Below, one piece after another: positions 7,848 to 17,136 of a stretch of 39,311 nt of DNA. The first letter of the stretch is position 1, and each line of letters starts with the position of its first letter. This DNA comes from an uncultured Planctomycetota bacterium (GTDB taxonomy: Bacteria; Planctomycetota; Planctomycetia; Gemmatales; HRBIN36), in contig CALFAY010000031.1 in NCBI GenBank assembly GCA_937944855.1, positions 1 through 39,311 on the forward strand. The letters run 5' to 3'. The translations under genes were made by a program, and so were the position numbers. The notes below the pieces were generated by a model. It did no database searches and was not told the origin of the DNA. It worked only from the letters and a program-made list of their open reading frames with translations.

Positions 7848-9752
7848 ATGCCCAACGACAGCAAGGCATATCTGGTTGTGCGGCGCGATGACGGTGCCGG
7901 AAACGTGTTCGTACTGCATCCCGGCAAACGCTATGTGCTCGGCAGGGCGAACACCAACGACATCGTGTTGAACGACGACTTGTGCAGTCGGCAGCACGCC
8001 GAGGTCGCCTTCACCGATGGCAAGTGGGCCTTGCGCGACCTGGGCAGCCTGAATGGGACGCGGCTCAATAAGGAACTGATCCAAAGCGCCGCGGAATTGC
8101 ATCCGTTGGACGAGATTGGTCTGGGCCGGTGCCGGTTCTGGTTTGTGGAGAGTCTGGATCAGCTTCCCCATGGCGCGCCGGAAGCCGGTCCCGGGGCGTC
8201 CAACATCGCTATCCGCAAACGTCTCGGTCAGACCCGCTACGACTTCCAATTGCCTAGTGCCGACGAAGAGTCTGCCAGTTCCGCGCCGCGTAATCGCATC
8301 AGTCAGGATTTGTCGCTGCTTTACCGTTTGGCCCTCAACATGGGATCAGCGGCGACAACGGAGCAGTTGACGCAGGTCGTCCTGAGCGGGCTGTTGGAGG
8401 CGACCCCGGCGGACACGGCAGCGGTTCTGGAGGTGCAGGACACTGAAGGCCGACTGCTTGCTTTTCAAAGCCGACTGAGCAACGAAGGTTATCGAAAAGC
8501 CCCCGAGGAGTTGATCCGCGAAGTGATCGCTTCGGGCGAAGGCATTCTGGCGGAAGATACCCAGAGACTTCGCAGCAGCAAGGCCGGACGCGCCTCGGGC
8601 ATCTCCAGCTTCATCTGCGCTCCGGTCCGCAGCGGAGACACCGTCGTTGCGTTGCTGCACCTTTATTGCCTTGATCCGTTCAAGAGTCTGGGCACAGAGG
8701 ACCTCGAGCTGGTCGTAGCGATCAGCAAAACCTTGGCGGTCGCCTGGCAATCCCTGCGGCGTCAAGCGGTCCTGTTGGAGGAGAATCAGCGGCTCAAAGC
8801 TCAGGTCGCCAGCGAGGTCCAGTTGGTCGGCCAAAGCTTGGCCCTGGAAGAGATCAAGGCCCAGATCGCCCAAGTGGCTCCGACCAATGCCACCGTGTTA
8901 ATTCGAGGAGAAAGCGGTGTCGGCAAGGAGCTTGTCGCCCGAGCCATCCATCTTGCCAGTCCTCGCCGGGATGGACCGTTCGTTTGTCTGAATTGCGCCG
9001 CCTTGGCCGAAAGCCTCCTCGAAAGCGAGCTGTTCGGCCACGAAAAAGGTGCGTTCACCGGAGCGACGCAACGCAAGATCGGGAAATTCGAAGCCGCTCA
9101 CAACGGAACCATCTTTCTGGACGAGATCGGCGAAATGACGCCCAGCGCCCAGGCCAAGCTGCTCCGCGTCTTGGAAGGCCATCCCTACGAGCGGGTGGGT
9201 GGCTCGGAGCCTATCCGGGTAAACGTTCGCGTTGTCGCCGCCACCAACCGTCCGCTGGAAGAGGCCGTCAACGCCGGCCAGTTTCGCCGCGACCTGTATT
9301 TCCGTCTCCAGGTCATTGAGATCCGCGTTCCGCCCTTGCGGGAACGACGCAGCGATATTCCCATCCTGGCCGAGTTCTTCCTGCGGCGCTTCTTGGAAGA
9401 AACCGGACGCCGCCTGAAAGGCTTCACAACGGCAGCGATGGAGAAGATGCTGAACTACGCCTGGCCTGGAAACGTTCGCGAATTACGCAACGTCATCGAA
9501 CGGGCCGTCGCCCTCGGCAAAGGACCGCTGCTCGATGCTCCGGACATCTGGCTGTCCGGATTGGAATTGGACAGCCAAACAAACACGCTTCCACCTGCCT
9601 ACACGCCTCGATCTTTGGAGGAGGTAGAAAAGGAACACATCGCAGCGACGCTGCGGCACACTGATTGGAACAAGAGCCAGGCCGCGGCCATCCTGGGGAT
9701 TGAACGCTCCACCCTGGACCGCAAAATCAAAGCCTACGATATCCAGCGCTAG
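7848..9752 (+). CDS. FHA-GAF sigma54-dependent activator
   Basis: The protein has 634 residues in four parts. An FHA domain (about 28-100; Arg33 in GRANTND, S47..H50) should bind a phosphothreonine partner. A GAF-like domain (about 155-305) may bind a ligand. The AAA+ core has Walker A GESGVGKE (354-361), the sigma54-contacting GAFTGA (401-406) and Walker [11 protein letters not shown] Fis-type helix-turn-helix ends it ([20 protein letters not shown]). There is no receiver domain, so control probably comes from Ser/Thr kinase signalling and not from a His kinase. ATG 7848 is chosen over the frame start at 7674, which would run through moaB's promoter. Target promoters are unknown. Confidence 0.93.
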   Translation: MPNDSKAYLVVRRDDGAGNVFVLHPGKRYVLGRANTNDIVLNDDLCSRQHAEVAFTDGKWALRDLGSLNGTRLNKELIQSAAELHPLDEIGLGRCRFWFVESLDQLPHGAPEAGPGASNIAIRKRLGQTRYDFQLPSADEESASSAPRNRISQDLSLLYRLALNMGSAATTEQLTQVVLSGLLEATPADTAAVLEVQDTEGRLLAFQSRLSNEGYRKAPEELIREVIASGEGILAEDTQRLRSSKAGRASGISSFICAPVRSGDTVVALLHLYCLDPFKSLGTEDLELVVAISKTLAVAWQSLRRQAVLLEENQRLKAQVASEVQLVGQSLALEEIKAQIAQVAPTNATVLIRGESGVGKELVARAIHLASPRRDGPFVCLNCAALAESLLESELFGHEKGAFTGATQRKIGKFEAAHNGTIFLDEIGEMTPSAQAKLLRVLEGHPYERVGGSEPIRVNVRVVAATNRPLEEAVNAGQFRRDLYFRLQVIEIRVPPLRERRSDIPILAEFFLRRFLEETGRRLKGFTTAAMEKMLNYAWPGNVRELRNVIERAVALGKGPLLDAPDIWLSGLELDSQTNTLPPAYTPRSLEEVEKEHIAATLRHTDWNKSQAAAILGIERSTLDRKIKAYDIQR

Positions 9753-10666
9753 CAGGATGCCCGGGCCTTCTCGAAGACGCCGACCCACTCTTGAAACTTA
9801 GCGGAGATCCGTTTAACGGCCTCGTCGCGGCTGATCTTACCGGCCCGCAAATTGACGAGCGGATCCCAGAATGTGGTGCGGCCGACGGCAAAACCGATGA
9901 ATCCCTTCACGGGAGCAGCGGTCTCAAGCCATTGGTACACCTTCTTGTCGTCCTCGCCCCGTCCCAGGATGATGCAGCCAACCTTGTCCCGACCGTTTCG
10001 CTGGGCAGCCTCGACCACATGCACGCAATCGGCCCGCGAATCCAGTCCCTCGATCTTCCAGACATCGGGTTCGATGCCTGCATCCTGGAGTTGCTTGATG
10101 GCGGCAACCATCAGCCGGGGCCGCAGCTCCCGGTCATACGCTTTGGAGTCCGAACCGAAACGATCCAACTGGGCTTTCGTGGCCGGCACGAGCAGTTCAA
10201 ACATGAACAGCCGGTTAGTGGAATGAAGATAATCTGACAGCCGCTTCAAGCGGGCCGCTTGCCGCTGGTTGAGGGCAGCGTCTCCCTCGGGATTGTAGCG
10301 TACCAGCACCTTGCAGAAAGTCGGTTGGACTTTGTCGATGTGCTTGGCAAACTCCTCGCCGTATTCGAAATCGAATTCGTCCTGTCCGCTCTTCTCGGCC
10401 GGGCAGGCCGTGATGTAGCCGCGCCGGCGAGCATCTTCCAGAATCGCCAACCCGAACTGCTCGTCCACGAGAATGCCCGCTTTGTGGGCTGGAACCCCTG
10501 CCGAGAGAGCGTGCTTGAAAGCGTCGTAGATGACCTGCTTGGCGGCCGAGATTTCCGCGGTCTGCTCCGGCGTCAGGTCGCCCTTCCAACCGAACATCTT
10601 GGCCTGGAACGAACCCCGATGGTCGAAAGGCAGAACATACAGTGGTCGGTCGTAGCCTACGGCCAT
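9749..10666 (-). CDS. DUF2090 aldolase-like protein
   Basis: This protein of about 305 residues matches the DUF2090 domain, a TIM-barrel aldolase-like unit usually fused to the end of IolC kinases and linked to 2-deoxy-5-keto-gluconate-6-phosphate cleavage. The start region [14 protein letters not shown] is typical, as are [20 protein letters not shown] and [10 protein letters not shown]. Here it stands alone, with no IolC kinase part. I prefer ATG 10666 because it sits just before the conserved region, with a GAGG about ten bases upstream; TTG 10729 is an alternative giving 326 residues. It lies 111 bases after the citrate-synthase-type gene. Its stop overlaps the activator stop at a shared CTAG. 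The substrate is inferred only from the family. Confidence 0.8.
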   Translation of the reverse strand: MAVGYDRPLYVLPFDHRGSFQAKMFGWKGDLTPEQTAEISAAKQVIYDAFKHALSAGVPAHKAGILVDEQFGLAILEDARRRGYITACPAEKSGQDEFDFEYGEEFAKHIDKVQPTFCKVLVRYNPEGDAALNQRQAARLKRLSDYLHSTNRLFMFELLVPATKAQLDRFGSDSKAYDRELRPRLMVAAIKQLQDAGIEPDVWKIEGLDSRADCVHVVEAAQRNGRDKVGCIILGRGEDDKKVYQWLETAAPVKGFIGFAVGRTTFWDPLVNLRAGKISRDEAVKRISAKFQEWVGVFEKARASC

Positions 10667-10777
10667 GATTCGTGGATCCTCGTCAAAGATCTCGCTCGGG
10701 TCGCATTTACCGCTTAGATACTGTTCCAAAGCCGAACCGGCTATTCCAGAGCCTTTGCGAAGCGCCCGGGAGTTGGT

Positions 10778-11908
10778 TCAACCCCGCTGGTCGAGGGGTG
10801 CCACGGGACGCAACTCCGGACCGATGTACCGCGCCCGAGGACGGATGAGCCGGTTGTTGTCGAGCTGCTCGACGACATGGGCGCTCCATCCGGCCACCCG
10901 GGACATGACGAAGATCGGCGTGTAGAGCGGGATTTCCAGGCCCATGTAGTGGTAGAGGCGACCGGCTGGCCAATCGAGATTCGGCATCAGGTTCTTTTCT
11001 TGTTCCATGATCTGCTCGATTTCGTCCGCCATCGTTTCGAAGTGGGTCTGGCCGGTCTCGGTCGCCAGCTGGCGTGCGTACTGCTTGAGAATCCGGGCGC
11101 GCACGTCTCCCGTCTTGTACACGCGGTGGCCAAAGCCCATGATACGGACCTTGTTGGCGAAGGCTTTCTGCAACCACGGTCGGACATTGTCCGGGGAATC
11201 GATTTCCAACAGGACATCCATGACCTTTTCGTTCGCCCCGCCATGCAACGGTCCCTTGAGTGCTCCCGTGGCCCCGACGATGGCCGAATGCAGGTCCGCC
11301 AAGGTCGAACAGATGACCCGCGCTGTGAAGGTCGAGGCATTGAACTCGTGTTCGGCGTACAGAATCAACGACACGTCCAAGGCCCGCACATGAGCCGGGA
11401 TCGGTTCGGAACCCCGGAGCATCCACAAAAAGTTGGCAGCCTGGCCGAGATCGGAACGTGGAGACACGGAGGGCAAACCTCGCGCTGCCCGGAAGTGTTC
11501 CGCTATTGCCACAGGAATCTGACCCAGTAGCCTCTCCACTTTGCGGATGTTGGCATCGTGCGAGTTATCCTGGGATTCCGGATCGTAGTGAGCCAGGACG
11601 CTTATCGAGGTCCGCAGAGCATCCATAGCCGGCGTCGCCGGCGGAAGAGAACGCAGCAGGGAGATGAGAGTCGGGGAAAGGCTCCGGGCTGCCGCTACCC
11701 GATGACGGAACGCTTCCAACTCGGCTTTTCGCGGCAAGTCGCCATGCAGAAGCAGATAAGCCACTTCCTCGAAGGTCGTCTTCTCGGCCAGTTCTCCGAT
11801 TGGATAACCGCGATAGCGAAGCCCTCCGGTGACGGTCGAGATGGCCGTTTCTCCGGCGATTACGCCTTCCAGTCCTGGCGAGTAGATTTCGGGAGCCGTG
11901 CTGCTCAT
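10778..11908 (-). CDS. Citrate or 2-methylcitrate synthase
   Basis: The protein has 376 residues, the length of the CitZ/PrpC type. It condenses oxaloacetate with acetyl-CoA or propionyl-CoA. Catalytic positions are in place: H222 in GPLHGGANE, H261 in MGFGHRVYK and D312 in PNLDWPAGRLYH; H187 in YAEHEFN is also kept. PGLEGVIAGETAIS at the start is typical of the family. Sequence alone does not separate citrate from methylcitrate synthase. The methylisocitrate lyase gene lies 38 bases upstream on the same strand, which favours a 2-methylcitrate synthase or a dual-use enzyme. A prpD-type dehydratase is not in the window. The gene is the middle one of a three-gene minus-strand cluster. Confidence 0.93.
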   Translation of the reverse strand: MSSTAPEIYSPGLEGVIAGETAISTVTGGLRYRGYPIGELAEKTTFEEVAYLLLHGDLPRKAELEAFRHRVAAARSLSPTLISLLRSLPPATPAMDALRTSISVLAHYDPESQDNSHDANIRKVERLLGQIPVAIAEHFRAARGLPSVSPRSDLGQAANFLWMLRGSEPIPAHVRALDVSLILYAEHEFNASTFTARVICSTLADLHSAIVGATGALKGPLHGGANEKVMDVLLEIDSPDNVRPWLQKAFANKVRIMGFGHRVYKTGDVRARILKQYARQLATETGQTHFETMADEIEQIMEQEKNLMPNLDWPAGRLYHYMGLEIPLYTPIFVMSRVAGWSAHVVEQLDNNRLIRPRARYIGPELRPVAPLDQRG

Positions 11909-11946
11909 GGCGGTCCTTTCTGCCCGATCTTGGTGCGCCTCTGTGA

Positions 11947-12813
11947 TTATCGGAAGTATTGTCGGTCCCGTTCTTCGTAGTCGCGGTAGTCGAGGAGGTC
12001 GTAGAGTTCCTGTCGGGTCATCATCTGGCTCAGGAGCGAGCGTTGGTGGCCTTCGTTGCGAAGAGTTTGCAGCGCTTCTTGGGCGGCGGCAAGGGCGACG
12101 CGAAACGCCGTCAACGGATAGATGACGAGGCGATAGCCCATCTCAGCCAGGCTGCGGAAATCCAACAGCGGACTTTTGCCGAACTCGGTCATGTTGGCCA
12201 TCAGCGGAGCAGCAATTTCCGCGGCGAACCGCGCGAACTCCCCTTCCGATTCAAGGGCCTCCACGAAGATCACGTCAGCGCCGGCTTCCAGGTATATGCG
12301 GGCACGCCGCACCGCATCGTCAAAGCCCGTGACGCCGCGGGCGTCGGTTCGGGCTATGAGGACGAAATCCGGATCGCCGCGGGCGGCAACAGCTGCTCGG
12401 ATTTTCGCTGCCATCTCCTCGGCAGGGACCAAGCTCTTTCCAGAAAGATGGCCGCACCGCTTGGGAAGCTGCTGGTCTTCGAGATGGATCGCCGCGACGC
12501 CTGCACTCTCGAACAGACGTACAGTCCGTTCCACGTTGACCGTCGAACCGAAGCCAGTGTCAGCGTCGGAGATGACCGGCAATGACGTCGCTTGAACGAG
12601 GTCCCGGGCCGCAGCCACGAATTCCGTCAAGGTGAGCAACCCCACGTCGGGAACGCCGCTTGCCGCCGAAAGGGCTCCGCCGGAGAGGTAGACAGCCTCG
12701 AAGCCGATCCGCTCCGCAAGGCGAGCCACGAGCGGATTGAAGACGCCAGGGACCATGATCGGATGGTCGGCCAGCAATTCACGCAAGCGTTTTCCCGCAG
12801 AAGGTCGGCTCAT
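11947..12813 (-). CDS. prpB: Methylisocitrate lyase
   Basis: This 288-residue member of the PEP mutase/isocitrate lyase superfamily carries KRCGH (118-122), the active-site motif with its catalytic Cys, plus SDADTGFGS (Asp83, Asp85) and HLEDQ for Mg2+. It should cleave 2-methylisocitrate to pyruvate and succinate, the last step of the methylcitrate cycle for propionyl-CoA. ATG 12813 has TAGGAG eight bases upstream, which fixes the start; the open frame goes back to 13029, into uvrB. It is first in a cluster with the citrate-synthase-type gene and the DUF2090 gene, divergent from uvrB. A carboxyphosphonoenolpyruvate mutase-like role is less likely, given KRCGH and its neighbour. Confidence 0.9.
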   Translation of the reverse strand: MSRPSAGKRLRELLADHPIMVPGVFNPLVARLAERIGFEAVYLSGGALSAASGVPDVGLLTLTEFVAAARDLVQATSLPVISDADTGFGSTVNVERTVRLFESAGVAAIHLEDQQLPKRCGHLSGKSLVPAEEMAAKIRAAVAARGDPDFVLIARTDARGVTGFDDAVRRARIYLEAGADVIFVEALESEGEFARFAAEIAAPLMANMTEFGKSPLLDFRSLAEMGYRLVIYPLTAFRVALAAAQEALQTLRNEGHQRSLLSQMMTRQELYDLLDYRDYEERDRQYFR

Positions 12814-12948
12814 GCCACGGCTCCTAGCTGAGCATCCCTGGGGCTGTTGTATCACTTCGGCCAACCCCGAGCGTCCAGGTTCTAGCAAGCATAGCCCGGC
12901 TTCCGCTGAAGTCGGCGTTCTGTGGTGCGGTTTGCGGATGAGTTGGCG

Positions 12949-12954
12949 TACAAT
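12949..12954 (+). promoter_or_regulatory. Candidate -10 element of uvrB
   Basis: TACAAT within GTACAATG lies 40 bases before ATG 12995, in the same context and spacing as the element before the FHA activator. No clear LexA-type operator is seen in this intergenic region. Confidence 0.3.
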
Positions 12955-12994
12955 GAGATTGATTCTGCACACCTTCTTTCCGTGAGAACGTTCG

Positions 12995-15022
12995 ATGGCT
13001 GCCCAGTTCCAGTTGGTCAGCGATTTCAAACCTGCGGGGGATCAACCGCAGGCTATCGCCAAGGTCGTCGAGAACTTCCGCCGCGGTGCCAAGTTTCAGG
13101 CGCTTCTCGGCGTGACAGGTTCCGGCAAGACGTTCACCGCCGCGAATGTCATAGCCCAGCTGGGCAAGCCAACCTTGGTCATGTCGCACAACAAGACTCT
13201 GGCCGCCCAGCTTTACGCCGAGTTCAAAGAGTTTTTTCCTCACAACGCCGTCCATTATTTCGTCAGCTATTACGACTACTACCAACCCGAGGCGTACATT
13301 CCACAGCGCGACATCTACATCGAGAAAGACTCCGCCATCAATGAAGAGATTGACCGACTCCGACTGGCCGCCACGGCCGCGCTGGTCAGTCGGGAAGACG
13401 TGATCATCGTCGCCAGCGTCTCTTGCATCTACGGCTTGGGATCGCCCAGCGATTACAAGCAGATGATCGTCTATCTACGCAAGGGCGACGTGATCGACCG
13501 GGACGATCTGCTACTGAAACTGGTGGACATCATGTACAAGCGAAACGACGCCGCCCTGACGCGGGGCATGTTCCGCGTCCGAGGCGACGTCGTGGAAGTG
13601 TGGCCGGCATACGAGGAATTCGCCCTGCGGATCGAGTTTTTCGGCGACGAAATCGACGTATTGGCGATCATCAACCCGACTACCGGCGAAGTCCTTCGAG
13701 AGCAGTCGGAAATGTATGTTTTCCCGGCCAAGCATTTTGTCACGCCAGAGGAACGTATCCGGCACGCCGTCGAAGGTATCCGCCAGGAGTTGGAAGAACG
13801 ACTCAAGGAGTTGAAGGCGGCGGGGAGGCTGCTCGAAGCCCAGCGGCTCAATGCCCGGACGCGATACGACATGGAAATGCTTCTGGAAACGGGCCACTGC
13901 AACGGCATCGAGAACTATTCCCGCTGGCTGAGCGGACGCCAGCCCGGCGAACCGCCGTACACACTGATCGACTTTTTCCCCGAGGATTTCCTGCTCATCG
14001 TGGACGAATCGCACGTCACGATTCCCCAGATTCGCGGCATGTTCGCCGGAGATCACAGCCGGAAGCTGACGCTGGTCGAACACGGCTTCCGTCTGCCCAG
14101 TGCTCTGGACAACCGTCCGCTGCGATTCGACGAATGGGAGAAGCGGATTCGCAGGGCCCTGTTTATCTCGGCCACGCCGGGGCCTTACGAGTTGGAATGC
14201 ACCGGCGGCGAGGTCGTGGAGCAGGTGATCCGCCCGACCGGCCTCGTCGATCCGCTTATCCACGTACGCCCGGCCCGAGGACAGGTTCCCGACCTCGTTC
14301 AGGAGATCCGCAAGCGGGCCGAGGTCAAGGAACGGGTCCTGGTCACCACACTGACCAAGCGTCTGGCCGAGGACCTGGCCAATTACTTCCGCGACACCGG
14401 GATTCGCTGCAAATGGCTCCATTCGGAACTGGACGCCATAGAACGCTGGCAGATCCTGCGGGAACTTCGCGAAGGTGCGTTCGACGTTCTGGTAGGCGTC
14501 AATTTACTCCGCGAAGGTCTCGACCTGCCCGAAGTCTCGCTCGTGGCCATTCTCGATGCCGACAAGGAAGGCTTCCTCCGCAGTGAAACCTCGCTTATCC
14601 AGACCATTGGACGGGCCGCTCGCAACGTCAATGCCGAGGTGATCCTTTACGCCGACACCGTGACCGAGTCGATGCAAAAGGCGATTACCGAGACCAATCG
14701 ACGCCGGGAGTTGCAGCTGCGCTACAACGCCGAACACGGGATCACGCCGGAGACCATCCGCAAGGCCATTCGTGCAGGGATCGAGGAAGAAATTCGCGCG
14801 CACCAACTGGCGGAGTCGGTTGCGGTCAAGGACGGGCAAGATTATGTCACTGCGGAGTATCTGGAAGAACTTCATGCGGAAATGCTGGCCGCCGCGGACG
14901 CATTGGATTTCGAAAGAGCGGCTCAGCTCCGCGACCGCATTGCCCAGTTGAATGGGCAACCGGTGATGTCGCCGCAGGTCAAAAAACCGCGCCGGGGACG
15001 CCGCCGCCTCCGCAAGCAGTGA
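12995..15022 (+). CDS. uvrB: Excinuclease ABC subunit B
   Basis: UvrB of 675 residues, full length. It is the damage-verifying helicase-like subunit of nucleotide excision repair, loaded by UvrA and then joined by UvrC. The sequence shows Walker A GVTGSGKT (39-46), the beta-hairpin region with [12 protein letters not shown] (92-103), the Walker B form VDESH, the C-terminal helicase motif [12 protein letters not shown], and a C-terminal UVR motif (about 625-660) that binds UvrC. A basic tail follows. The ATG at 12995 gives the conserved [11 protein letters not shown] start. It is divergent from prpB; the two share an intergenic region of 181 bases. No uvrA or uvrC lies in the window. Confidence 0.97.
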   Translation: MAAQFQLVSDFKPAGDQPQAIAKVVENFRRGAKFQALLGVTGSGKTFTAANVIAQLGKPTLVMSHNKTLAAQLYAEFKEFFPHNAVHYFVSYYDYYQPEAYIPQRDIYIEKDSAINEEIDRLRLAATAALVSREDVIIVASVSCIYGLGSPSDYKQMIVYLRKGDVIDRDDLLLKLVDIMYKRNDAALTRGMFRVRGDVVEVWPAYEEFALRIEFFGDEIDVLAIINPTTGEVLREQSEMYVFPAKHFVTPEERIRHAVEGIRQELEERLKELKAAGRLLEAQRLNARTRYDMEMLLETGHCNGIENYSRWLSGRQPGEPPYTLIDFFPEDFLLIVDESHVTIPQIRGMFAGDHSRKLTLVEHGFRLPSALDNRPLRFDEWEKRIRRALFISATPGPYELECTGGEVVEQVIRPTGLVDPLIHVRPARGQVPDLVQEIRKRAEVKERVLVTTLTKRLAEDLANYFRDTGIRCKWLHSELDAIERWQILRELREGAFDVLVGVNLLREGLDLPEVSLVAILDADKEGFLRSETSLIQTIGRAARNVNAEVILYADTVTESMQKAITETNRRRELQLRYNAEHGITPETIRKAIRAGIEEEIRAHQLAESVAVKDGQDYVTAEYLEELHAEMLAAADALDFERAAQLRDRIAQLNGQPVMSPQVKKPRRGRRRLRKQ

Positions 15023-15093
15023 CCGAGCGGAAGCTGTGCCTGAAGTTGAAACCGTGAATGCGTTCCTGGTCGGTTCAGCGAAGGAAGTTCATC

Positions 15094-15891
15094 ATGCACC
15101 CCGTTCGCATCGGCACCTGCGGCTGGTCTTATCCGGAATGGGTTGGGCCGTTTTATCCTCCGGGCACTCCAGCCGGAGATTTCTTGACCCGTTACGCCGA
15201 GCATTTCGACGTCGTCGAGGTGGACAGCACGTTCTATCGCATTCCCAGTCGGCGCATGGTCCAAACCTGGGCGGAGAGGACACCGTCCGGCTTCGGTTTT
15301 GCGCTGAAGGTGCCCCAGGTCATAACCCACGAAAAGCTGCTCCTTGAGTGCCGTTCCGAATTAGATACGTTCCTTGACGCGGTTCGACATCTTGGCGAGA
15401 AACTGTTGTGCTGTTGTCTCCAGTTTCCCTACCTGAACCGCACCAAAGTAGCCGGGCAGGCTGATTTCCTGCGAAGGCTTGAAGAATTCCTCGAATTGTG
15501 GCCTGCTGAGATCCCCCTTGCGGTTGAGATTCGCAATCGAAGTTGGATGAACGTCAAGCTGGCGGACGCCCTGCGTCGCCGGGGGGCCGTCCTGGTGCTC
15601 ACGGATCAGGCGTGGATGCCCTCGCCGCTAGACCTCGTGCAGAGTCTCGATGTCGTGACCGGTCCTTTCGGTTATGTGCGTTTACTCGGCAATCGCGAGG
15701 AAGTCGAGAAGCTGACGCAACGCTTCGACCACATCGTTGTGGATCGCTCGGCTGCGATCGCGAAGGACGCGGAGGCCATCCGGAAACTGCAAGAACGAGT
15801 GCCGGTGCTGACCTTCGTCAACAATCACTACGCCGGTTTCGCTATCGAAACCATCCGCCAGTTACGACTCGCCTTGGGATTGCCGACGTAA
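15094..15891 (+). CDS. DUF72 (YecE-like) protein
   Basis: The 265-residue protein matches the DUF72 family, a TIM-barrel-like fold of unknown activity. Typical features are the start IGTCGWSYPEWVGPFYP, the FDVVEVDSTFYRIPS segment, GFGFALKVPQVITH, and late TFVNNHYAGFA. ATG 15094 is chosen because AAGGAAG lies about eight bases upstream and the conserved region starts right after it; ATG 15058 is possible. It follows uvrB by 71 bases on the same strand, so they may be co-transcribed, but I know of no firm functional link. The next gene, the GGDEF protein, is convergent and ends 41 bases away. The function is unknown. Confidence 0.9.
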   Translation: MHPVRIGTCGWSYPEWVGPFYPPGTPAGDFLTRYAEHFDVVEVDSTFYRIPSRRMVQTWAERTPSGFGFALKVPQVITHEKLLLECRSELDTFLDAVRHLGEKLLCCCLQFPYLNRTKVAGQADFLRRLEEFLELWPAEIPLAVEIRNRSWMNVKLADALRRRGAVLVLTDQAWMPSPLDLVQSLDVVTGPFGYVRLLGNREEVEKLTQRFDHIVVDRSAAIAKDAEAIRKLQERVPVLTFVNNHYAGFAIETIRQLRLALGLPT

Positions 15892-15932
15892 GGCAACCGG
15901 CATGGCGAGGCTCGAGGTGGAATCCTGCATTC

Positions 15933-16877
15933 TCAGCCGACGCCCGCCAGCTCGATCTGCTCCGGCTCATGCTGTTCGGCAAGGACACAGAAGACCCGAT
16001 TGCGACCAGCGTCCTTGGCCTTGTAGAGGGCTTTGTCGGCACGAGCCAGGAGGGCTTCGACCGTGTCTCCCTCTTGCACCCCAGCCACGCCAACGCTCAG
16101 GGAGATGACGCCCTGTTCGCCTCGATTGCCGACGTGGAAGCTGCTTCGCCACACCTGAGCACGGATGCGGGCGGCTACCTGACTACCGGCGGTCAGTTCC
16201 GTCCGCGGCAGTAGGATGGCGAATTCGTCCCCGCCGTAACGGGTCACGATGTCGCCTCCCCGCACAGAGTTCTTCAGCAGCGCGCCTAACTGGATCAGCA
16301 CCTCGTCCCCCGCCTGATGTCCGTGGGTGTCGTTGATCCATTTGAATCGGTCCACGTCGGCGAGGATGAGGACGAACGGCTCCCGATCCCGTTTCCAGGT
16401 CGTGATGAGCCAATGAATAGCCTCGTCGAAGGCCTTGCGATTGCCGACGCCGGACAGCGGATCCATCCGAGCTTCGCGGCGGGTACGGTCCAGTTCAGCG
16501 GCCTGTTGCTCCATCTGATAGTGGGCGACGACCAGTTCATCGGCCAGCCGCTGATTGGACTCCAGAACCGCCTCGATATGGCTAAGAATGGCCCGTTGCA
16601 TCGTCTGCAATTCGCCAGTCACTTGCAATTCACCGACATGCTTGCCGACAGCCCGAATCTCCGTGTCGTGGACGCCGACTTCGCTGGTCAACCGCTCAAC
16701 TGCATTGAGCACCTCGGCCAGTGTCTTGAGCGTGGTCTGACGCTCCTCCTCGACATGCGGATCGAAATTCGGCTCATCGCCGGGACTGCGGCGTCGGAGA
16801 ATCAGGCCAATCAGCAATCCGACAAGCAGACTGCTGAGCACCCACAGACCCGCATACAGGAAGAAGTACCAGTTCAA
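15933..16877 (-). CDS. Membrane-anchored diguanylate cyclase
   Basis: A protein of 314 residues that makes cyclic di-GMP from two GTP. It has one N-terminal membrane helix (about 3-27), a long helical linker (about 45-135, probably coiled coil) and a GGDEF domain with GGDEF itself at 215-219 and the inhibitory I-site RGGD at 206-209, so product feedback is expected. LADVDRFKWINDTHGH carries the metal-binding Asp. I place the start at a TTG (16877) because CAGGAG sits six bases before it and the membrane helix starts right after; a TTG at 16964 gives a longer protein of 343 residues. The sensory input is not obvious; there is no PAS, GAF or receiver domain. Confidence 0.88.
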   Translation of the reverse strand: MNWYFFLYAGLWVLSSLLVGLLIGLILRRRSPGDEPNFDPHVEEERQTTLKTLAEVLNAVERLTSEVGVHDTEIRAVGKHVGELQVTGELQTMQRAILSHIEAVLESNQRLADELVVAHYQMEQQAAELDRTRREARMDPLSGVGNRKAFDEAIHWLITTWKRDREPFVLILADVDRFKWINDTHGHQAGDEVLIQLGALLKNSVRGGDIVTRYGGDEFAILLPRTELTAGSQVAARIRAQVWRSSFHVGNRGEQGVISLSVGVAGVQEGDTVEALLARADKALYKAKDAGRNRVFCVLAEQHEPEQIELAGVG

Positions 16878-17136
16878 CGACGACTCCTGGACAAGGTCGT
16901 GCTCGTTCCGCGAAAACTTTCGTGGCGACTGGTGCAGTGGCCGGAACGAGCGTCGGAGCAACAATCCCGACTCGGCCTAACATCAGCCTGCGTTACCAGT
17001 GTAGCACGCATCCGCCGCGTGAGGAAATGCATGGCTCATGCCGAAGCGGCAGGGCCACGTTGCTTGACCGTTGCCCACCACAGGCTTACCCTGTATTTCG
17101 TTGCTTACTTCTCATGGGGGAGACTGGCCTGATTCT

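Noticed and set aside
12814..12994. SOS (LexA) box before uvrB
   Set aside because: I looked for a spaced palindrome such as the known LexA types and found none I could defend.
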